Source: Alphaproteobacteria bacterium
GTDB taxonomy: Bacteria > Myxococcota_A > UBA796 > GCA-2862545
Assembly: GCA_020632925.1 (NCBI GenBank)
Contig: JACKER010000028.1
Location: 26,435 to 90,434, forward strand
DNA: 64,000 bases
Direction of reading: 5' to 3'
The notes beneath the pieces were generated by a model. It was not told where the DNA came from and did no database searches. It saw only the letters and a list, made by a program, of their open reading frames with translations. Shown here piece after piece: positions 42,143 through 53,820 of the stretch (position 1 is the stretch's first letter; every line of letters starts with the position of its first letter). The position numbers were made by a program, and so were the translations under genes.

Positions 42143-42825
42143 GGGACCTCCCGGCCGATCCGCTCGGCGACGACCGGGCGGGCGAGCAGACGACGGAACT
42201 CCGGTACGGCGGCGCACAGCCAGGCCTGGCCGTACGTATCGGCCACCAGTCGCTTGGTGGCTCCGACGGCACCGCGCTCGGCGCGACCTCCCCGACGCAG
42301 CGCCGTCCGGACCGAGCGCCAGGGGTCGTCGGTCACCTCGTCGACCAGACCCCAGGCGAGCGCGGTGGCCGCATCGATGGACGTCCCCGTCAGCGCGAGC
42401 GACCGTGCCCGCCCCACGCCGATCCGCCGCGCGACCGGCGGGAAGACCGCCGCTGGCAGCAGGCCCCACAGCACCTCGGGCAGCCCGAAGCGAGCGTCCG
42501 GCGTCGCTACGATCCGGTCGGCGACCGCGCACAGCCCGAGGCCGCCGCCCAGCGCCGCGCCGTCCACCAGCGCGACCACCGTCCCCGGCCAGCGGTCCAG
42601 CTGGTCGAGCAGGCCGAGGAACGCCGTGTGGCCGGTGTCGTGACCGTCGACGACCGACCGCAGGTCCAGCCCCCGGCAGAAGCCCGCGGGGCCGCCGATC
42701 AGCACGACGTCTCCCTCGTGATCCCGGAGCGCCCGCGCCGCCGCGTCGATCGCGGCTGGAGCGAGGGCACCTTCCCCGTCGGCCACGGTCAGCGCGATCA
42801 CGCCCGGTGGTAGCTGCGGTGCCAT
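42139..42825 (-). CDS. ECH1-type crotonase (dehydratase of beta-branching cassette)
   Basis: 228 residues. Crotonase fold with VVLIGGPAGFCRGLDLRSV and VALVDGAALGGGLGLCAVAD. The RFGLPEVLWGLLPAAVFPPV stretch resembles PksH-like ECH1 enzymes, which dehydrate HMG-ACP to methylglutaconyl-ACP. The start ATG lies 28 bases inside the end of the HMG-synthase-like gene and is preceded by GAGGTGGCGGG. Confidence 0.85.
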   Translation of the reverse strand: MAPQLPPGVIALTVADGEGALAPAAIDAAARALRDHEGDVVLIGGPAGFCRGLDLRSVVDGHDTGHTAFLGLLDQLDRWPGTVVALVDGAALGGGLGLCAVADRIVATPDARFGLPEVLWGLLPAAVFPPVARRIGVGRARSLALTGTSIDAATALAWGLVDEVTDDPWRSVRTALRRGGRAERGAVGATKRLVADTYGQAWLCAAVPEFRRLLARPVVAERIGREVP

Positions 42826-44015
42826 CCCGCCACCTCCGACAGCACGAGCCGCCCCGTCCCCCGCAACGACTCACGCAAGTCCCCCACGTCGGCCGGCACG
42901 GGGTCGAACGCCGGGCTGTCGTACAGCTCCGCGGCGCGGCGCATGAAGCGCTCGTAGGTCGCGAGATCGAGCGGTCGCCGCCGGGCGAGGCGGTCGCCGA
43001 TGCCCAGCCGCCGGACGCGAGCGCCAGCGCCGTCCACGACGTGGCCCCTCACCACCTCCGCGCAGGATCCGCTGCCGTAGCTGAACAGCCCCACCCGCGT
43101 CCCGCCGGGGGGATCGGTGTCCGCGCACAGGCCCGCCAGGCTGGTGTACAGGTTGCCCGAGTACACGTTGCCCACCTGCCGCAGCCACCCGAGGGCGGGT
43201 GCCACCCTGGCCTCGAAGTCGGCTGCCAGCGCGGTCTCGTCGATCTCGGGATCCGCCGTCTCCAGGAGCTGGCGATGGAGCTGCCGGACGAGCGACAGCA
43301 CGGGCGCGTGGAACAGGTAGCGGTCGAAGGCCTGCCTCGGGTCCCGGACGGCGTGGCGGGAACCCCAGTCCTGCCAGGCCGCCTCGAGCAGGTCGAGGTA
43401 GGCCGCCAGCGAGCGCGCGGCGTGCACGTGCTCGAACGTCCGCGTCGGGCGGGCCACGTCGAACACGTCGTCGGTGGCGATGCCCGAGGTGGGCTCCAGC
43501 ACGAGCACGCGGGGGCGCAGGCCCACCACCATCGCCACCGCCGCGGTGCCGGAGGAGAGCTCGGCCGGGTCGTTCGGGTGGAAGCGCGCCACGTCGGTCG
43601 TGACCACGAGCGCCCGCCGATCGGGATCGCCGCCGTCCCGGGCCCAGGCGCAGGCGAGCTGGAGCGCCGCGGTGCCCGCGTAGCAGGCGTGCTTGAGCTC
43701 CATCGTGCGGCACCGGCGCGGCAGACCGAGGTGGTGGTGCACGGCGGTCGCCAGCGGGCGCGCGAAGTCCAGCCCGGTCTCCGTCGCCACGATCAGGAGC
43801 TCGAACCGCCGGGGCCCGGCCTCCTCCACCACGTTGCGGGCGGCGTCGACCGCGAGCGTGACCGGGTCCTCGAAGGGTGCGAGGACGCTGCGCCGGGCGA
43901 ACCCCACGTGGCGTGCGTCCTTGGGGCGGATGCCGTCGCGTCCGGCCACCAGGGTCTCGGTGTCGATCGCGCACGACCCGGCGAACACGTCGAGGTCGTC
44001 GATACCCGCGTCCAT
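42798..44015 (-). CDS. HMG-CoA synthase-like beta-branching enzyme
   Basis: 405 residues. Catalytic Glu79 (ATETGLDFARP), Cys111 (MELKHACYAGTAALQL) and His236 (DRYLFHAPVL) are all present, with GNVYSGNLYTSLAG and the GLFSYGSGSCAEV end. Enzymes of this group condense acetyl-ACP with a beta-ketoacyl thioester to give a branched HMG-type intermediate. First gene of the operon; ATG after GGGAGG. Confidence 0.9.
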   Translation of the reverse strand: MDAGIDDLDVFAGSCAIDTETLVAGRDGIRPKDARHVGFARRSVLAPFEDPVTLAVDAARNVVEEAGPRRFELLIVATETGLDFARPLATAVHHHLGLPRRCRTMELKHACYAGTAALQLACAWARDGGDPDRRALVVTTDVARFHPNDPAELSSGTAAVAMVVGLRPRVLVLEPTSGIATDDVFDVARPTRTFEHVHAARSLAAYLDLLEAAWQDWGSRHAVRDPRQAFDRYLFHAPVLSLVRQLHRQLLETADPEIDETALAADFEARVAPALGWLRQVGNVYSGNLYTSLAGLCADTDPPGGTRVGLFSYGSGSCAEVVRGHVVDGAGARVRRLGIGDRLARRRPLDLATYERFMRRAAELYDSPAFDPVPADVGDLRESLRGTGRLVLSEVAGWHRSYHRA

Positions 44016-44107
44016 GGTGCCTCCCAGCGGTCCGGCGGCGGCCGGTGACGCTCGAAAGCTAGGGCGACGTGGGTTTCTGCACCATCACATGAACATGCGG
44101 TACGCCG

Positions 44108-45109
44108 TCAGTTCGTGTGGACGGGGTGGCACTCGTCGAACGGCAGTCGCCACGAGGTCGCGCCGTCGGGGGAGTAGCGCTCGCGCTGGGCCACGTCCTC
44201 GCCCATCTCGGCCCGCTCGGCCCGGTAGGTGTTCTCCGAGAAGTAGTCGTCGCGGCCGTCGTGGCCGAGGCCGCTCGTGTCGTACTCCTCGATCTCGATC
44301 TCGTCGTCGCAGGTCGACACGGCCGGGTGCTTCCCACCGTAGCCGGAGACCTGACCCACCGCCGACTCGCCGTCCGTCCGGTGCAGGGCGTGCGTGAGCT
44401 CGTGGTACAGGATGATGTCCGAGCGCTGCTCGAGCTCGTAGGGGTCGTTGGCCGGCCCCTTCTGCACGAAGCCCTGGCCGGGGACGTACTTCACGATGGC
44501 GTCGTTGCCGGTGCCGTCGGAGTCGTGGCGGTCCAGCAGCGCCTCCTCCTCGAAGTCCTCACTCACCGCACGGGTGCACTTCGCCTTGTTGGGCGCCTCC
44601 GCCCCGCCGATGGTGGTGGTGTGCCCCTTCTCGTTGTGCGCGAGCTTCTGCACCAGCTCCCGGCCCGACTCGGTCTGCAGCATCGACGCGAGGTCCTGCA
44701 TGGTGCCGCCCTTGAACTTCGCGGCGGTCTCCGGGTCCATCCCGCTCGTGTCGAACTTCAGGTCGGTCTTGCCGAGCCGGATGTCCGAGTAGAGCTGCGC
44801 CAGCTCCTCGAACTGCTGCTCGTCGACGGTGTTGTGGGCGCCGTCGTGCGCCTCGCCGTCGCCGATGACGTGGAACTTGTCGGCGAGCTCGATGCGCGCG
44901 GCCTCGAGGTCGAGCCGGTCGCGCGCGTCCTCCATCACCTTCCCGGCGGTCTGCGCGACCGGGGCCTCCTCTCCCCCGCCGAACCACCCGAACAGACCCA
45001 TCGCCGCGTTCCCGACCACGTCCTGCAGATCCTGCCCTCCGAACACCGGCGCGGACGCCGCGGGGGCGTCGACGGTGGGGGTGGACGTGCGCCAGCTCTG
45101 GCTCGACAT
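44108..45109 (-). CDS. M91-type (NleD-like) metallopeptidase, effector-like
   Basis: 333 residues from ATG 45109 with GGAGG upstream. No signal peptide. A disordered Ser/Thr/Pro-rich N-terminus contains DLQDVVGNAAMGLFG. A helical middle follows, then the zinc-protease motif HELTHAL (His236, Glu237, His240) with SENTYRAERAEMGED downstream. This motif arrangement matches the M91 family, known from injected bacterial effectors that cut host proteins. No secretion apparatus lies in the window. A short acidic stretch (EIEIEEYDTSGLG) follows the zinc motif. Confidence 0.75.
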   Translation of the reverse strand: MSSQSWRTSTPTVDAPAASAPVFGGQDLQDVVGNAAMGLFGWFGGGEEAPVAQTAGKVMEDARDRLDLEAARIELADKFHVIGDGEAHDGAHNTVDEQQFEELAQLYSDIRLGKTDLKFDTSGMDPETAAKFKGGTMQDLASMLQTESGRELVQKLAHNEKGHTTTIGGAEAPNKAKCTRAVSEDFEEEALLDRHDSDGTGNDAIVKYVPGQGFVQKGPANDPYELEQRSDIILYHELTHALHRTDGESAVGQVSGYGGKHPAVSTCDDEIEIEEYDTSGLGHDGRDDYFSENTYRAERAEMGEDVAQRERYSPDGATSWRLPFDECHPVHTN

Positions 45110-45212
45110 CTCGTGCCTCCTGGGTCCACCGTAGGGCGCACCCTCGGTGCGCGAACGTGAAACGGGAGGCGCGTTCATTAAACGCGACCCTCCCGAGGTC
45201 ACCCCGCCCCAC

Positions 45213-47891
<2,679 letters not shown>

Positions 47892-47943
47892 CCGCGCCTC
47901 CCGGGGCGAGCCTACTGCGACCGGCTGGTGGTAGGAGGATCCG

Positions 47944-48353
47944 ATGGTGCACCTCGTGTCGAGCAGCTCCGCGGCCGGGCTGGTGCTGCTGGTCGGCGTC
48001 GCGCGGGCGGACATCGTCGTCGCCGAGGACACGCCGACGCTCGGACCGTGCGATCCCGACCCGCGCCACCACGAGGCCCTCCGCCGCGCGTGGGGCTCGC
48101 CGTGGATGCAGCTGCCCTCGGTCGACCAGCTGCGCGCCCGCCTCGGAGAGGGCGAGGTCGTCCTTTGGGCCACGACGGAGTACGCGGATCTGCTCTTCGG
48201 CTGGTGGGCGATGGCCGCGATCGAGGCTGCCGGCGTGCGGGCCGGGCGCGTCCTGCTGGCCTGCCCCGCGGCGCCCTCGCAGGAGACGGTCGGCGGGGCG
48301 GTGGCCCGGGACGCCCTCGACGCCGTCCGGCGCTCCGGACGCCACCGCGCTGA
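47944..48353 (+). CDS. DUF1835-like protein, truncated or frameshifted
   Basis: The N-terminal 130 residues (MVHLVSSSSAAGLVLLVGVA, VVLWATTEYADLLFGWWAM) look like a DUF1835 domain. The frame then runs into the following OmpA gene as Arg-rich sequence, which is not credible. A one-base change near 48320-48345 would end it at TGA 48351-48353. Family members are usually about twice this long, so it is either a remnant or a shortened form. It is separated from the GH63-like gene by about 50 bases. Confidence 0.45.
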
Positions 48354-48394
48354 CCACCGAGGGCCCCCGCGGTCGGAGCAAGCTACACTCCCCC

Positions 48395-49105
48395 ATGCTC
48401 CAGCTGTTGTGGGCCACGGCCCTGGGTCAGACCGGAACCGACACCGACGCGGACGGCGTCGACGACGCGCGGGATCACTGCCCGACCGAGGCCGGTCCCG
48501 AGGGGGAGGATCCGACGGTGGCCGACGGGTGCCCCAAGGCCGTCTGGCTCGGGACCGAAGAGATTCGCGTCGCCGACGGGTTGGCGTTCCCCGAAGGCTC
48601 GGCGGACCTCGGGTCGGCGGCTTCGCTGGACGCGATCGCCAAGCTCCTGCGTGATCGCCCGGAGCTGCGGGTCGAGGTCCAGGGACACACCGCGCGGCAC
48701 GACGACGAGGCGGCGGACCTCGCGCTCTCCGATCGCCGCGCCGAGGCGGTGCTGGCCGCGCTGACGTCCCGCGGCGTCTCCGCGGATCGCCTGGTCGCGC
48801 GCGGGTACGGATCCACCGTGCCCCTGTACAGCAACCGGACGCCACAGGGTCGCGCGCAGAACGAGCGCGTCCAGCTCCTGCTCCTGCGTCAGGGGTCGCT
48901 CGACGTGACGCTGGCCGGCGGCGGCTGGGCGACGGTGGAGGTCGACGGTCGGTGGCTGTCGAAGCCCGCGCCCCTCGCGAGCTTCCCGGTCCAGGTCGGC
49001 CACCACCGGCTCGTGGTCACCAACAAGCTCACCGGGCTGCTGTACGAGACCGCGGTCGACGTCCGCGTGGGCGAGACCACCACGGTCGTCGTCCCCTCGC
49101 CCTGA
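48395..49105 (+). CDS. OmpA-like outer-membrane protein with thrombospondin type 3 motif
   Basis: 236 residues with a leader MLQLLWATALGQ. A type 3 calcium motif follows (DTDADGVDDARDHCPTEAGP). Then comes the OmpA-like peptidoglycan-binding fold, with RVEVQGHTARHDDEAADL, LSDRRAEAVLAALTSRGV and LVARGYGSTVPLYSN. The last 65 residues form a PEGA-like beta domain (VTLAGGGWATVEVDGRWL). It has the layout of a wall-anchored outer-membrane protein. Confidence 0.85.
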   Translation: MLQLLWATALGQTGTDTDADGVDDARDHCPTEAGPEGEDPTVADGCPKAVWLGTEEIRVADGLAFPEGSADLGSAASLDAIAKLLRDRPELRVEVQGHTARHDDEAADLALSDRRAEAVLAALTSRGVSADRLVARGYGSTVPLYSNRTPQGRAQNERVQLLLLRQGSLDVTLAGGGWATVEVDGRWLSKPAPLASFPVQVGHHRLVVTNKLTGLLYETAVDVRVGETTTVVVPSP

Positions 49106-49111
49106 GCCACC

Positions 49112-50380
49112 GTGCTCGCGCTGCTCGCCGCGCTCGCCGCCGCGTCCGAGGCCCCCGTGCCGCTGCCCTCCGGGCTCGACCTCGACACGCCCGACACCGA
49201 GCTCGAGCCGCTGGGTGAGATCGTCGACGACGCGGTGCTCGTGGGGCTGGGGGAATCCAAGCACTGCGCCGGCGGCTACCTCGAGGCCAAGGCGCGGATC
49301 GTGCAGTGGCTGGTGGAGCGGCGGGGGTTCCGCCTCGTGGCGCTGGAGACGCCCTGGGTTCACGCGGGTGTCGCGCAGCGCTACGTCGAGGCCGGGGAAG
49401 GCACCTCCGAGGACGCGATGGACTCGGTCTTCGGGGCGTTCCACGACTCGGGGACCCGCCGCATGTTCGAGTGGCTGCGTTCCTGGAACGAGGCCCACCC
49501 CGACGACCCCGTGCACTTCGTGGGGTTCGACGTGCAGGATCGGGTGCAGGAGCTCGAGACCTTCGCCGCTTCGGCCGAGCCGCCCTGGACCGAGCTGGCG
49601 GAGGCGACGCTGGTGGTGCGGCGCGCGCTGGAGGGCGTCAGCGGCGACGCACTCTCCGAGATCCGCGACGCCGGGATGGCGGACACGTTGCTCGCCATCC
49701 GCCAGGCGGTGGAGCCCGACGCGCGCACGATCGTCCTCGCGCACAACGCCCACCTGATGCGCCACGGCAGCGAGACGCACTTCCGGAACCTCGGCGAGCA
49801 CCTGTCGGAGCGGCTCGGCGACGCGTACCTCGCGGTCGGCCTGGTCGGCCATCGCGTGGACAGCCTGTGTCACGGGTGGACGCGCCACGACGGACGCCAC
49901 GAGCTGGAGCGCGAGCTCGCCGAGGAGCTGGACGCCCCGGCGGGGTGGCTCGACCTGTCCGCCCCCCGCTGGCACCAGGAGCGCTCGGATGTGGGGGGCT
50001 GGTCCTCCATCTTGCCCGGCGAGCAGTACGACGCCCTGCTCTTCCTCGAGCAGGTGCGCGCCAGCGATGTCGCGGACGAGGACCGACCGTGGAGCGACGC
50101 GGACGGGTGGGCGGCCGGAGGGGACCGGATCCTGGCGCTCCACCGAGACGAGCCAGGCGCGACGGCCCTCCGGTCGCTCTGGGATCGATACGCGCAGCTC
50201 ATGGAGCGGTTGGGCTACGCGCCCGCGTCCAGGGTGCGGACGAAGCGCGCCGACCGCGGGCAGCGCCAACGGTTCGAGGGCGAGGCGGGCCGCGGGGAGC
50301 TCCGGGTGACCTGGGACGACGAGGACGAGGGGTGGGTGGTGCTCGTCGTGGTCGATCCCACCTGGTTCCGCCGTCTCTGA
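49112..50380 (+). CDS. Erythromycin-esterase family protein, exported
   Basis: 422 residues from GTG 49112, with leader VLALLAALAAASEA, six bases after the OmpA gene. Family motifs: LVGLGESKHCAGGYLEAKAR, FRLVALETPWVHAG and the conserved His in TIVLAHNAHLMRHG. EreA-like enzymes open macrolide lactones, but most members have other or unknown hydrolytic roles. The C-terminal about 70 residues form a small beta domain. The export signal makes antibiotic resistance unlikely as a cytosolic function. Confidence 0.8.
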   Translation: MLALLAALAAASEAPVPLPSGLDLDTPDTELEPLGEIVDDAVLVGLGESKHCAGGYLEAKARIVQWLVERRGFRLVALETPWVHAGVAQRYVEAGEGTSEDAMDSVFGAFHDSGTRRMFEWLRSWNEAHPDDPVHFVGFDVQDRVQELETFAASAEPPWTELAEATLVVRRALEGVSGDALSEIRDAGMADTLLAIRQAVEPDARTIVLAHNAHLMRHGSETHFRNLGEHLSERLGDAYLAVGLVGHRVDSLCHGWTRHDGRHELERELAEELDAPAGWLDLSAPRWHQERSDVGGWSSILPGEQYDALLFLEQVRASDVADEDRPWSDADGWAAGGDRILALHRDEPGATALRSLWDRYAQLMERLGYAPASRVRTKRADRGQRQRFEGEAGRGELRVTWDDEDEGWVVLVVVDPTWFRRL

Positions 50381-50443
50381 TCGGAGACGCGGCCGAGCGG
50401 AGGGAGGGCGAGGTAGAGTCGGATCTGCTTGGTGGGGTGGCGA

Positions 50444-53400
50444 ATGTCCGTGAGAGACTCCTTCCGAAGAGGGTGGATCGGGCCGGGCGCGACGGCCATG
50501 GGTTTGTTCGGCCCCGTTCCGGGCACGGACTGGTCGATGAGCTCGGGTCTCCAGGAGGCGGGGTTCGGGTCCGAGCTCGCCGCGGCGGGGGACGTGAACG
50601 GCGACGGTCTGGCGGACGTGGTCATCGCCGCGCCCGACCTGTCCGATCCGGAGACGGACGAAGGCGGCGTCTGGGTCTTCCTGGGCACCCCCGCTGGTCT
50701 GGCGGCCACACCGGTCGTCTTCCTCGCCTCCGATCACGTCGCGGCGAGACTCGGGCAGGCGGTCGCCTCAGCCGGCGACGTCGACGGTGACGGCTTCGAC
50801 GACCTCCTGGTCGGTAGCCCGACGTTCGACCTGCAACGCCGTGGGGCGGTGTTCGTCGTCCCGGGCTCGCCGACCGGTCCGCGCCTCACCGCGACCCGGC
50901 GGCTCGATGCGCCGGCGGCGTGGGACGGCTTCGGCTCGGCCGTGTCGTCCGCCGGTGATGTCGACGGCGACGGATACGACGACGTGCTGGTCGGGGCACC
51001 GGATGCAGCCACCACGCTCCCCGGCGAGGGTGCGGCGTACCTGTTTCGCGGCGGGCCGAACGGCATCGCCAGCGTCCCGACCTGGACGGTGTCCGGCGGC
51101 ATGCAGGACGCCCAGCTGGGCGCCGTGGTCGGTGGATTCGACGTGAACGGCGACGGGTTCGAGGACGTCGCGGTCGGTGCGAGGCTGTGGGGACTCGACC
51201 ACGAGGGGTCGGTCCGGGTGTTCCACGGCTCGGCGAACGGCCTCTCCGCCGTTCCCCAACGGACCCTCGTCGGGTCCCCGGGTTCGACCACTGGCGCCCT
51301 CCTCGCCGCGGCCGGCGACGTGAACGGCGACGGCTTCGACGATCTCCTCGTTGGCGACGACACCTCGGTGTCCCTGTACCTGGGAGGCGCAGGAGGACTC
51401 GAGGCGGTGCCCGTGCACACCTTCGTCGGGGCCTCGAGCGCCGGGGGTGGCGGGGACCTCGACGGGGACGGGTTCGACGACGTGGTCGTGGGTCGGCCCG
51501 AGACGCCGGGCCGCGCCGAGGCGTACCTGGGCTTCGCGGGCGGTGTGCGGTCGACGCCGGCGTGGATCTGGGCGTCGACCCAGGACTCGAGCCGCTTCGG
51601 GGAGGCCGCCGCGGTCGTGGGCGACGTCGACGGTGACGGCCACGCCGACGTGCTGATCGGCTCCCCCCGTTGGACGGAGACGCTGTCGACGGAAGGGGCG
51701 GCCTTCCTGGCACTCGGGGAAGCGCTCGCAGACACCGACGGGGATGGTCTGGTCGACGTCGTGGACCTGTGTCCCGCCGCCGTGGACCCGGCCCAGCTCG
51801 ACGACGACGGGGACGGCGTGGGCAACGCCTGCGACACGCCGACGCTCGAGGTGGACACCCTGGTGGCGCCGGGGGTGCCCGTGACGCTCCTCGTGAGGGG
51901 CGCCTCTCCCGGAGAGTCGGTCCAGTTCGCGGCAGCGCCCGGCACGGGTGGTGTCGGACCCTGTCCGGCGGCCCTGGGGGGCACCTGCCTCGACCTCGGG
52001 GCACCCGCGGTGTCCCTGGGAGCGGCGATCGCGGGTCCGGACGGTGTCGCCCGCCGGATCGTGGCGCTCCCCGCGGGGGCTCGGCCCGCGGCGCTGGTGA
52101 TCCAGGCCTCCATCCGGCGCGGTGCAGGCGGCTCGGCGTCCGTGACCTCCCCCGTCCTGGTCGTCGACGGGACCCGGCTCGACCACGACGCGGACGGGCT
52201 GTCCAACACCGACGAACAGCGCGTGGGGACCGATCCGCTGTCACCCGACACCGACGGCGACGGGCTGTTGGACGGCGCGGAGGTGGCCGCGCACCTGGAC
52301 CCGTCCTCGCCGGACACGGATGGGGATGGCGTGTCGGACGCGGTCGACGTGTGCGCGGCCGGCGACGACCTCGCCGATGTCGACGGAGACGGGGTCGCCG
52401 ACGCGTGCGACGGATGCGTGGTGGACAGCGACCCGGGCCAGGTCGATACCGATGGCGACGGCCTCGGCGACGTGTGTGACGTCGAGGTGCTCGGGCCCGT
52501 GACGTGGCAGGCGGCGCCCGGACTCCCTGGCAGCGGCTTCGGCGGCGCGCTGGCGGCGGGGGACGTGAACGGCGACGGGTTCGACGATCTCCTGGTGGGC
52601 GCCGAGAGCCTCGACCTCGCCGGCACCGGGGCGGGAGGGGCCTACCTCTACCTCGGGTCCGCCGCCGGCCCCTCCACCAACCCCGACTGGCGCGTGACGG
52701 GCAGCCGGTCGTGGGAGCAGCTCGGCGGGGCGGTGGCGTTCGCCGACGTGGACGGCGACGGGTTCGACGACGTCCTCGTCGGTGCGTCGGGGGTCACCGA
52801 TCCCGAGCCCCTGGAGGGGGCGATCCTGGTGCACATGGGCTCGCCCTCCGGCGTGGACGCGCTCCCTGCCGTCGTCCTCGAGGGCGACACCCGCTTCGCC
52901 CGGTTCGGCTCGGCGCTGGCCTCCGCCGGCGACGTGGACGGCGACGGGTTCGACGATGTGATCGTCGGTGCCCCCCAGCACGGGTACCCCTCGTACCTCG
53001 GCGCCGCCCACCTGTTCCGCGGATCCGCCGTCGGGCTGGTGGCGAACCCCGCCTGGACCGTCGTTGGCGAAGAGCTCGCGGGCGAGCTGGGCTCCTCGGT
53101 CGCCGCGGGCGACTTCGACGGCGACGGGTACTCCGACCTCGTGGTCGGCTCGAAGGGTGGCGTCCGCGTGTTCCGGGGCTCGGCTTCCGGACCGGAGACG
53201 GTCGCGTCCTGGGCGGTGACCGATCCCGAGCCCACCTTCGGCGCGCGGGTGGCCACCGCCGACATCGACGGCGACGGCTACGACGAGCTTCTGGTCGGCG
53301 CTCCGGGCGCGGGCACGCACGACGGTGTCGTGCGCGTGTACGTCGGCTCGGCCCTGGGGCTGGGGGCGGCGCCCACGTGGACGCGATGGGGCGTCGACGG

Positions 53401-53716
53401 CATGGGCTTCGGGGACGCCGTGGGCTCCGCGGGCGACGTGGACGGAGACGGCTTCGAGGACGTCGTGGTCGGCGCACCGAGCTTCGACGGGATCGGAGGC
53501 CTCACCGAGGGCGCGACCCACCTGTTCCTCGGCACGCCCGGAGGTCTCGCCGAGGCCGCGGTCTGGTCGGGCACGGGCGGCGTCCGAGAGGGCCGTTACG
53601 GCGCGTCCGTCGGCGGCGGCGACCTCGACGGCGACGGGTTGTCCGACGTGGTCATCGGGTCGCTGGGCCAGGCGAACGTGACGGTCCGGCCCGGGGCGTC
53701 CACCGTCGGCCCCTGA
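50444..53716 (+). CDS. Giant FG-GAP / thrombospondin type 3 surface protein
   Basis: About 1090 residues. ATG 50444 is the best start, but no clear signal peptide follows it, so the N-terminus may be misread. Residues about 30-425 form an FG-GAP beta-propeller with loops such as DVNGDGLADV, DVDGDGFDDL and DVNGDGFEDV. A type 3 calcium linker (DDDGDGVGNACDTP) and a module of about 95 residues with GPCPAALGG and SIRRGAGGSASVTS come next. More type 3 repeats (DTDGDGLLDGAEVA, DTDGDGVSDAVDVC, DGDGLGDVCD) and a second propeller (about 690-1085) follow. Likely a calcium-stabilised adhesin or matrix protein. Confidence 0.85.
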   Translation: MSVRDSFRRGWIGPGATAMGLFGPVPGTDWSMSSGLQEAGFGSELAAAGDVNGDGLADVVIAAPDLSDPETDEGGVWVFLGTPAGLAATPVVFLASDHVAARLGQAVASAGDVDGDGFDDLLVGSPTFDLQRRGAVFVVPGSPTGPRLTATRRLDAPAAWDGFGSAVSSAGDVDGDGYDDVLVGAPDAATTLPGEGAAYLFRGGPNGIASVPTWTVSGGMQDAQLGAVVGGFDVNGDGFEDVAVGARLWGLDHEGSVRVFHGSANGLSAVPQRTLVGSPGSTTGALLAAAGDVNGDGFDDLLVGDDTSVSLYLGGAGGLEAVPVHTFVGASSAGGGGDLDGDGFDDVVVGRPETPGRAEAYLGFAGGVRSTPAWIWASTQDSSRFGEAAAVVGDVDGDGHADVLIGSPRWTETLSTEGAAFLALGEALADTDGDGLVDVVDLCPAAVDPAQLDDDGDGVGNACDTPTLEVDTLVAPGVPVTLLVRGASPGESVQFAAAPGTGGVGPCPAALGGTCLDLGAPAVSLGAAIAGPDGVARRIVALPAGARPAALVIQASIRRGAGGSASVTSPVLVVDGTRLDHDADGLSNTDEQRVGTDPLSPDTDGDGLLDGAEVAAHLDPSSPDTDGDGVSDAVDVCAAGDDLADVDGDGVADACDGCVVDSDPGQVDTDGDGLGDVCDVEVLGPVTWQAAPGLPGSGFGGALAAGDVNGDGFDDLLVGAESLDLAGTGAGGAYLYLGSAAGPSTNPDWRVTGSRSWEQLGGAVAFADVDGDGFDDVLVGASGVTDPEPLEGAILVHMGSPSGVDALPAVVLEGDTRFARFGSALASAGDVDGDGFDDVIVGAPQHGYPSYLGAAHLFRGSAVGLVANPAWTVVGEELAGELGSSVAAGDFDGDGYSDLVVGSKGGVRVFRGSASGPETVASWAVTDPEPTFGARVATADIDGDGYDELLVGAPGAGTHDGVVRVYVGSALGLGAAPTWTRWGVDGMGFGDAVGSAGDVDGDGFEDVVVGAPSFDGIGGLTEGATHLFLGTPGGLAEAAVWSGTGGVREGRYGASVGGGDLDGDGLSDVVIGSLGQANVTVRPGASTVGP

Positions 53717-53820
53717 CGACGCCAGGAAGCTGTGCCCACCGACGGGTGGGACGGCTGTTACTCGTGTGACCCCACAGTCCCGCGGCGGGGAGGTAGAGTG
53801 GGCGCATCTGGAGATTCCCC

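Noticed and set aside
38836..44015. Reading the HMG-synthase and crotonase genes as the CoA-based isovalerate pathway of myxobacteria
   Set aside because: The operon has an ACP, ketosynthase and thioesterase, and the crotonases match ECH1/ECH2; there are no glutaconate CoA-transferase (AibA/B-like) genes.
44117..45160. Plus-strand open frame opposite the M91 peptidase
   Set aside because: Composition is Leu/Val/Arg-rich shadow sequence with no motifs, whereas the minus strand carries HELTH.
49112..50380. Macrolide-resistance gene
   Set aside because: The family match is real, but the protein has an export signal and most family members are not resistance enzymes.
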